DNA of 64,000 bases. Origin: Taurinivorans muris. Lineage in GTDB: Bacteria; Desulfobacterota; Desulfovibrionia; Desulfovibrionales; Desulfovibrionaceae. Position 1 is the first letter of the stretch. Every line of letters starts with the position of its first letter. This document shows, one piece after another, positions 61,129 through 64,000 of the stretch. A program made the translations under genes and the position numbers. The DNA is taken from positions 930,001 to 994,000 of the forward strand of contig NZ_CP065938.1 in the NCBI RefSeq assembly GCF_025232395.1, given 5' to 3'. The notes beneath the pieces were generated by a model. That model was not told where the DNA came from. It did no database searches and worked only from the letters and a program-made list of their open reading frames with translations.

Positions 61129-62391
61129 ATGGCAAACCTTTCCGAACATATTCATCATATCGCTTTTCAGGCGAAACAAGCCTCCCGTGAAATCGCCAAA
61201 GCGGGCCCCGAACAAAAAAATGCCGCCCTTCACAGCCTTGCCGAAATACTGCTTAAAAAGAAAAGAAGCATTTTGGAAGCAAACGCCCTTGATATTGCAC
61301 AAGCGAAAAAAAATGATTTGTCTTTGCCTAAAATCGACAGGCTGACCATTGATGAAAAACTTATTGACAATATGGCTGATGCCTGCCGCTTTATCGCCGG
61401 ACTGCCCGACCCCATAGGGGCTATGGACAAGCAATGGCAGCGCCCGAACGGACTGTTGGTCGGAAAAATGCGTATTCCGCTCGGGGTTATCGCCATGATT
61501 TATGAATCACGCCCGAACGTAACCGTTGACGCCGCCATTTTATGCCTCAAAGCGGGCAATTCCGTCATCCTGCGGGGAGGCTCCGAGGCATTTCATTCCA
61601 ACATTCTTTTGGCTGGTCTTATCCAAGAAGCTCTCCTCCAAAACGGTTTTTGCAAAGAAATTGTCCAATACATCGAAAATACGGACCGTGAAAGCATTTA
61701 TGAACTTTGCAAACTTTCACAATTCATAGACGTCATTATTCCCCGCGGAGGCGAAAAAATGGTGCAATCCATAGCAAGCCGAGCCACAATGCCCGTATTG
61801 AAACACGACAAAGGCGTTCCGCATCTCTTTGTTGACGAAAGTGCGGATTTTGCAAAAACCGCTGAAATCATCTTCAATGCCAAAACCCAAAGAACAGGCG
61901 TCTGCAACGCCCTTGAGGGAATATTGGTCCACAAAAATATTGCAGACAAATTCATTCCTCTTTTGGAGGAAAAACTTGAGCCGAAAAACGTGGAGATTTT
62001 TGCATGCGAAAAAAGCCTGCCTCTTTTTAAAAAACTTGCCGAACCGCTGCGGGAAGAACATAAAGGAAAAGAGTTCGGAGCATTGCAAATGGTTTGCCTT
62101 ATTGTCGGCTCCCTTGACGAAGCCCTTGATTACATTCATCAATACGGCTCACACCATACGGAAATCATTTGTACCGACAATTATGGAAACGCCCAACGCT
62201 TTCTGCGTGAAGCCGATGCGGCAATGGTGGCGGTCAACGCATCTTCCCGCTTCAATGACGGCGGAGAACTCGGACTCGGAGCGGAAATAGGAATAAGCAC
62301 AACCAAATTACATGCTTACGGACCCATGGGTGTTGAAGAATTAACCACAACCAAATTCGCAGTTTATGGTAACGGACAAATTCGCAAATAA
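61129..62391 (+). CDS. proA: Gamma-glutamyl phosphate reductase
   Basis: Second step of proline synthesis, an aldehyde dehydrogenase-fold NADPH enzyme. At 420 residues it is of normal length. Conserved parts are PLGVIAMIYESRPNVT (about 122), GNSVILRGGSEA, VCNALEGILVH with the catalytic Cys (about 261), and SRFNDGGELGLGAEIGIST at the C-terminus. AGGA precedes the ATG. It overlaps nadD by 26 bp. Confidence 0.97.
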   Translation: MANLSEHIHHIAFQAKQASREIAKAGPEQKNAALHSLAEILLKKKRSILEANALDIAQAKKNDLSLPKIDRLTIDEKLIDNMADACRFIAGLPDPIGAMDKQWQRPNGLLVGKMRIPLGVIAMIYESRPNVTVDAAILCLKAGNSVILRGGSEAFHSNILLAGLIQEALLQNGFCKEIVQYIENTDRESIYELCKLSQFIDVIIPRGGEKMVQSIASRATMPVLKHDKGVPHLFVDESADFAKTAEIIFNAKTQRTGVCNALEGILVHKNIADKFIPLLEEKLEPKNVEIFACEKSLPLFKKLAEPLREEHKGKEFGALQMVCLIVGSLDEALDYIHQYGSHHTEIICTDNYGNAQRFLREADAAMVAVNASSRFNDGGELGLGAEIGISTTKLHAYGPMGVEELTTTKFAVYGNGQIRK

Positions 62392-63091
62392 AAAAATCGG
62401 TATCATGGGAGGGGCGTTCAACCCTTTCCATATCGGACACTTGCGCCATGCTATCGAAATTGCGGAAGAATTAAACCTTGACGCAATTGATTTGCTTGTC
62501 TCCCACAATCACCCGCATAAAAGCAAAGAGGGGCTCCTGCCTTTTGAAATGCGCGTCCAATGCATTGAAAAAAGCTTGCAGCATATTGATTTCATCCATA
62601 TCAATCAAATAGAAAAAGAAATCCAAGGCAAATCCTATACCGACATAATTTTGACGGAATGGAAAAAATCACATCCTTTGGCGGCGCCCTATTTTTTAAT
62701 GGGAATTGAAGATTTCAGCGCCCTGCCCACATGGCATAACGGGCTCAAGCTCCACGAAATCACCCGTTTAATCGTTGTCGCGCGGCATGGAAAAACAGCG
62801 CGGGATTTTTTTGAAATTGCAAAAACATATTGGAATAATTGCATAATTAAAGGAGAAAATGCGTCCTTACCCCTTCACGCGCAAAAAAAGGCGCAGCTTT
62901 ACCTTTCAGAACAGAAAAATCCGCCTCAGCAGCCTGTTTGCACCTTCATCGATATTCCGACCCTGAATATCGACGCGACAACCATACGCAAATTATGGTG
63001 CAGCCGACACAATATCAGCGGTCTTGTTCATGACGGCGCAATACGATTTCTTGATGAGAACAAGGAAATCGTCAAAAAATACTGGGCATGA
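62366..63091 (+). CDS. nadD: Nicotinate-nucleotide adenylyltransferase
   Basis: Makes deamido-NAD in NAD synthesis. The 241-residue protein has the nucleotidyltransferase motif GGAFNPFHIGHLRHA (about 14-28), with its HxGH, and the C-terminal ISTTKIR-like signature as NIDATTIRKLW. The ATG lies within proA. The later ATG at 62405 would remove the first strand before GGAFNP, so the longer start is kept. No ribosome binding site is visible, which suggests coupling to proA. Confidence 0.94.
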   Translation: MVTDKFANKKIGIMGGAFNPFHIGHLRHAIEIAEELNLDAIDLLVSHNHPHKSKEGLLPFEMRVQCIEKSLQHIDFIHINQIEKEIQGKSYTDIILTEWKKSHPLAAPYFLMGIEDFSALPTWHNGLKLHEITRLIVVARHGKTARDFFEIAKTYWNNCIIKGENASLPLHAQKKAQLYLSEQKNPPQQPVCTFIDIPTLNIDATTIRKLWCSRHNISGLVHDGAIRFLDENKEIVKKYWA

Positions 63092-63199
63092 AAATTTTCT
63101 AAAATTTTCCTTTACAAAGCATGCGCTATATCCTAAATAAGAACTCGCAGGCTCAGTCTGCCTTTTTGTGTTTAAATTCAGCTATGTTATTGGTGAAAA

Positions 63200-63970
63200 A
63201 TGAAACTCTATAAAAGCCTTTGTGTCTATTTTGCCACAATATGCGTTATTTCAGCTATCAGCACCCTTTTGTTCACATTTTCAACATTCGATTTTGTGCA
63301 TATTGCGTTTTTAAGCGCTCCCGTATCTGTTTTTTCCGTAAGCATGGTCGGGCTTGTCGCCAGTTTTGTCATGTACAAAAGCACGCAGCAGACCCTCATC
63401 ATTTTGCTGAAACGCCGATCAGGACGCGTTTATGCGGAGCTTCTGCACCATAAAATGCGCCTTATCGATGTTATTGACGGAAAAAGCTATGTCGATATTG
63501 AAAAATACCTCTATCCCAAAGACGCTTTCATCAAAATCAAAAAGCTTCTTTACGATGAATACTTCGCGCTTTTCTCCTATGACCCGTTTTTCAAAAACAC
63601 GAAGTCATACAAAGCGGTTACGGACTTCAATTCCCTGCACCAAGACCTGCTCAACTACCTGCGCTCGCAGCATATTGACAACATTGAATACAACAACCTG
63701 AAAATCCTTTACCAAAAAGTATACAGACAACCTATCGTCGCCGATACGCCCGCGGAAAACTTCAACCACCCCGACATTATCGAGGCCATGGAAAATTTCC
63801 GTTCCGGCTTGGATTACGCCTTGTTCAATGCCGACACCATCATGACTTTCATCGACAAACACCTTGAAGCCCTTGATGAATACTTCCATACCGGCGAACC
63901 ATGGACAAACATTAAAGAACGTTTCAATCAGGAATTTCAACACTGGGTTCAAAATCCGGAAGAAAACTAA
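63200..63970 (+). CDS. Hypothetical membrane protein, 256 residues, unrecognised
   Basis: I do not recognise this protein. Two hydrophobic helices lie at about residues 8-28 and 33-57. The remaining 200 residues are polar, helical and probably cytosolic, with many Asp, Tyr and Lys and a pattern FKNTKSYKAVTDFNSLHQDLLNYL. It is not in an obvious operon; nadD ends 108 bp upstream. A good terminator follows. Confidence 0.7.
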   Translation: MKLYKSLCVYFATICVISAISTLLFTFSTFDFVHIAFLSAPVSVFSVSMVGLVASFVMYKSTQQTLIILLKRRSGRVYAELLHHKMRLIDVIDGKSYVDIEKYLYPKDAFIKIKKLLYDEYFALFSYDPFFKNTKSYKAVTDFNSLHQDLLNYLRSQHIDNIEYNNLKILYQKVYRQPIVADTPAENFNHPDIIEAMENFRSGLDYALFNADTIMTFIDKHLEALDEYFHTGEPWTNIKERFNQEFQHWVQNPEEN

Positions 63971-63971
63971 C

Positions 63972-64000
63972 AAAAGGGGGAACTCGTCCCCCTCTTTTTT
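63972..64000 (+). terminator. Terminator at the right edge
   Basis: AGGGGG (63975-63980), 7 nt, CCCCCT (63988-63993), then CTTTTTT. Confidence 0.85.

Overview
The window reads as an ordinary chromosomal segment of a Gram-negative, anaerobic, flagellated member of the Desulfobacterota, most likely the Desulfovibrionaceae. This is inferred from gene content, not from a database search. Clues are a Fur/PerR regulator - rubrerythrin - rubredoxin operon whose rubredoxin has the rare C-x4-C first motif, a class II (B12-dependent) ribonucleotide reductase, long-form HisG, a split ATP synthase locus (atpI/atpB/atpE without the F1 genes), Rex, SelB, and 6S RNA directly behind zapA. By eye the DNA is moderately AT-rich and gene-dense. 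I see no prophage, no complete insertion sequence and no CRISPR array.

Layout. 1-4.8 kb (minus): hisS-aspS-def-serine hydrolase-like-DUF2333, driven by a clear sigma70 promoter. 5-9.2 kb (plus): MipA/OmpV-like porin, RuvX, MltG, an RNase D-like exonuclease, CheW and a small unknown protein, then tRNA-Leu. 9.4-10.9 kb is the loosest part: a perfect 17-bp hairpin fused to a dispersed repeat, a TM2 protein, tRNA-Met, and a 261-bp duplicated and frameshifted 3' end of uppP. 10.9-14 kb: uppP, an iron-sulfur flavoprotein and the peroxide/iron-regulated rubrerythrin operon. 14-24 kb: lytic transglycosylase, Skp/OmpH chaperone, M16 protease, CbiA, ATP synthase F0 genes, Rex, CobS, ZapB-like, ZapA, 6S RNA. 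24-32.7 kb: RNase Y, HisI-HisG, and the PhoH - 7TM-HD - YbeY - Era - YggS block. 32.7-35.5 kb: fliL-N-O-P-Q. 35.5-44.2 kb: SelB, DnaQ-like exonuclease, PHP phosphatase, tandem ABC ATPase, nitronate monooxygenase-like protein, HPF, RapZ and an M24 peptidase. 44.5-46.8 kb (minus): a divergent DnaA and a DciA-like (DUF721) protein flanking an AT-rich block with a perfect DnaA box. 47-64 kb: NrdJ, a dynamin-like GTPase, an RND efflux pair, UmuDC, a degenerate sigma54-type activator with a TPR membrane protein, ProA, NadD and an unknown membrane protein.

How the parts connect. CbiA and CobS make the cobamide that NrdJ needs. ZapA/ZapB-like, UppP, MltG, the SLT enzyme and Skp serve division and envelope growth. 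RNase Y, YbeY, PhoH, Era, HPF, RapZ and 6S RNA form an RNA and ribosome management set. Rubrerythrin and rubredoxin handle peroxide under a metal-sensing repressor.

The most interesting signals are proteins that keep a family fold but have lost signature residues: the sigma54 activator (GAFAGA, no Walker B Glu), the DnaA homologue (no arginine finger) and RapZ (no Walker A Lys). Others are an ATP synthase c subunit with a Na+-type ligand set, the uppP partial duplication, and a previously unnamed ~110-bp dispersed repeat.
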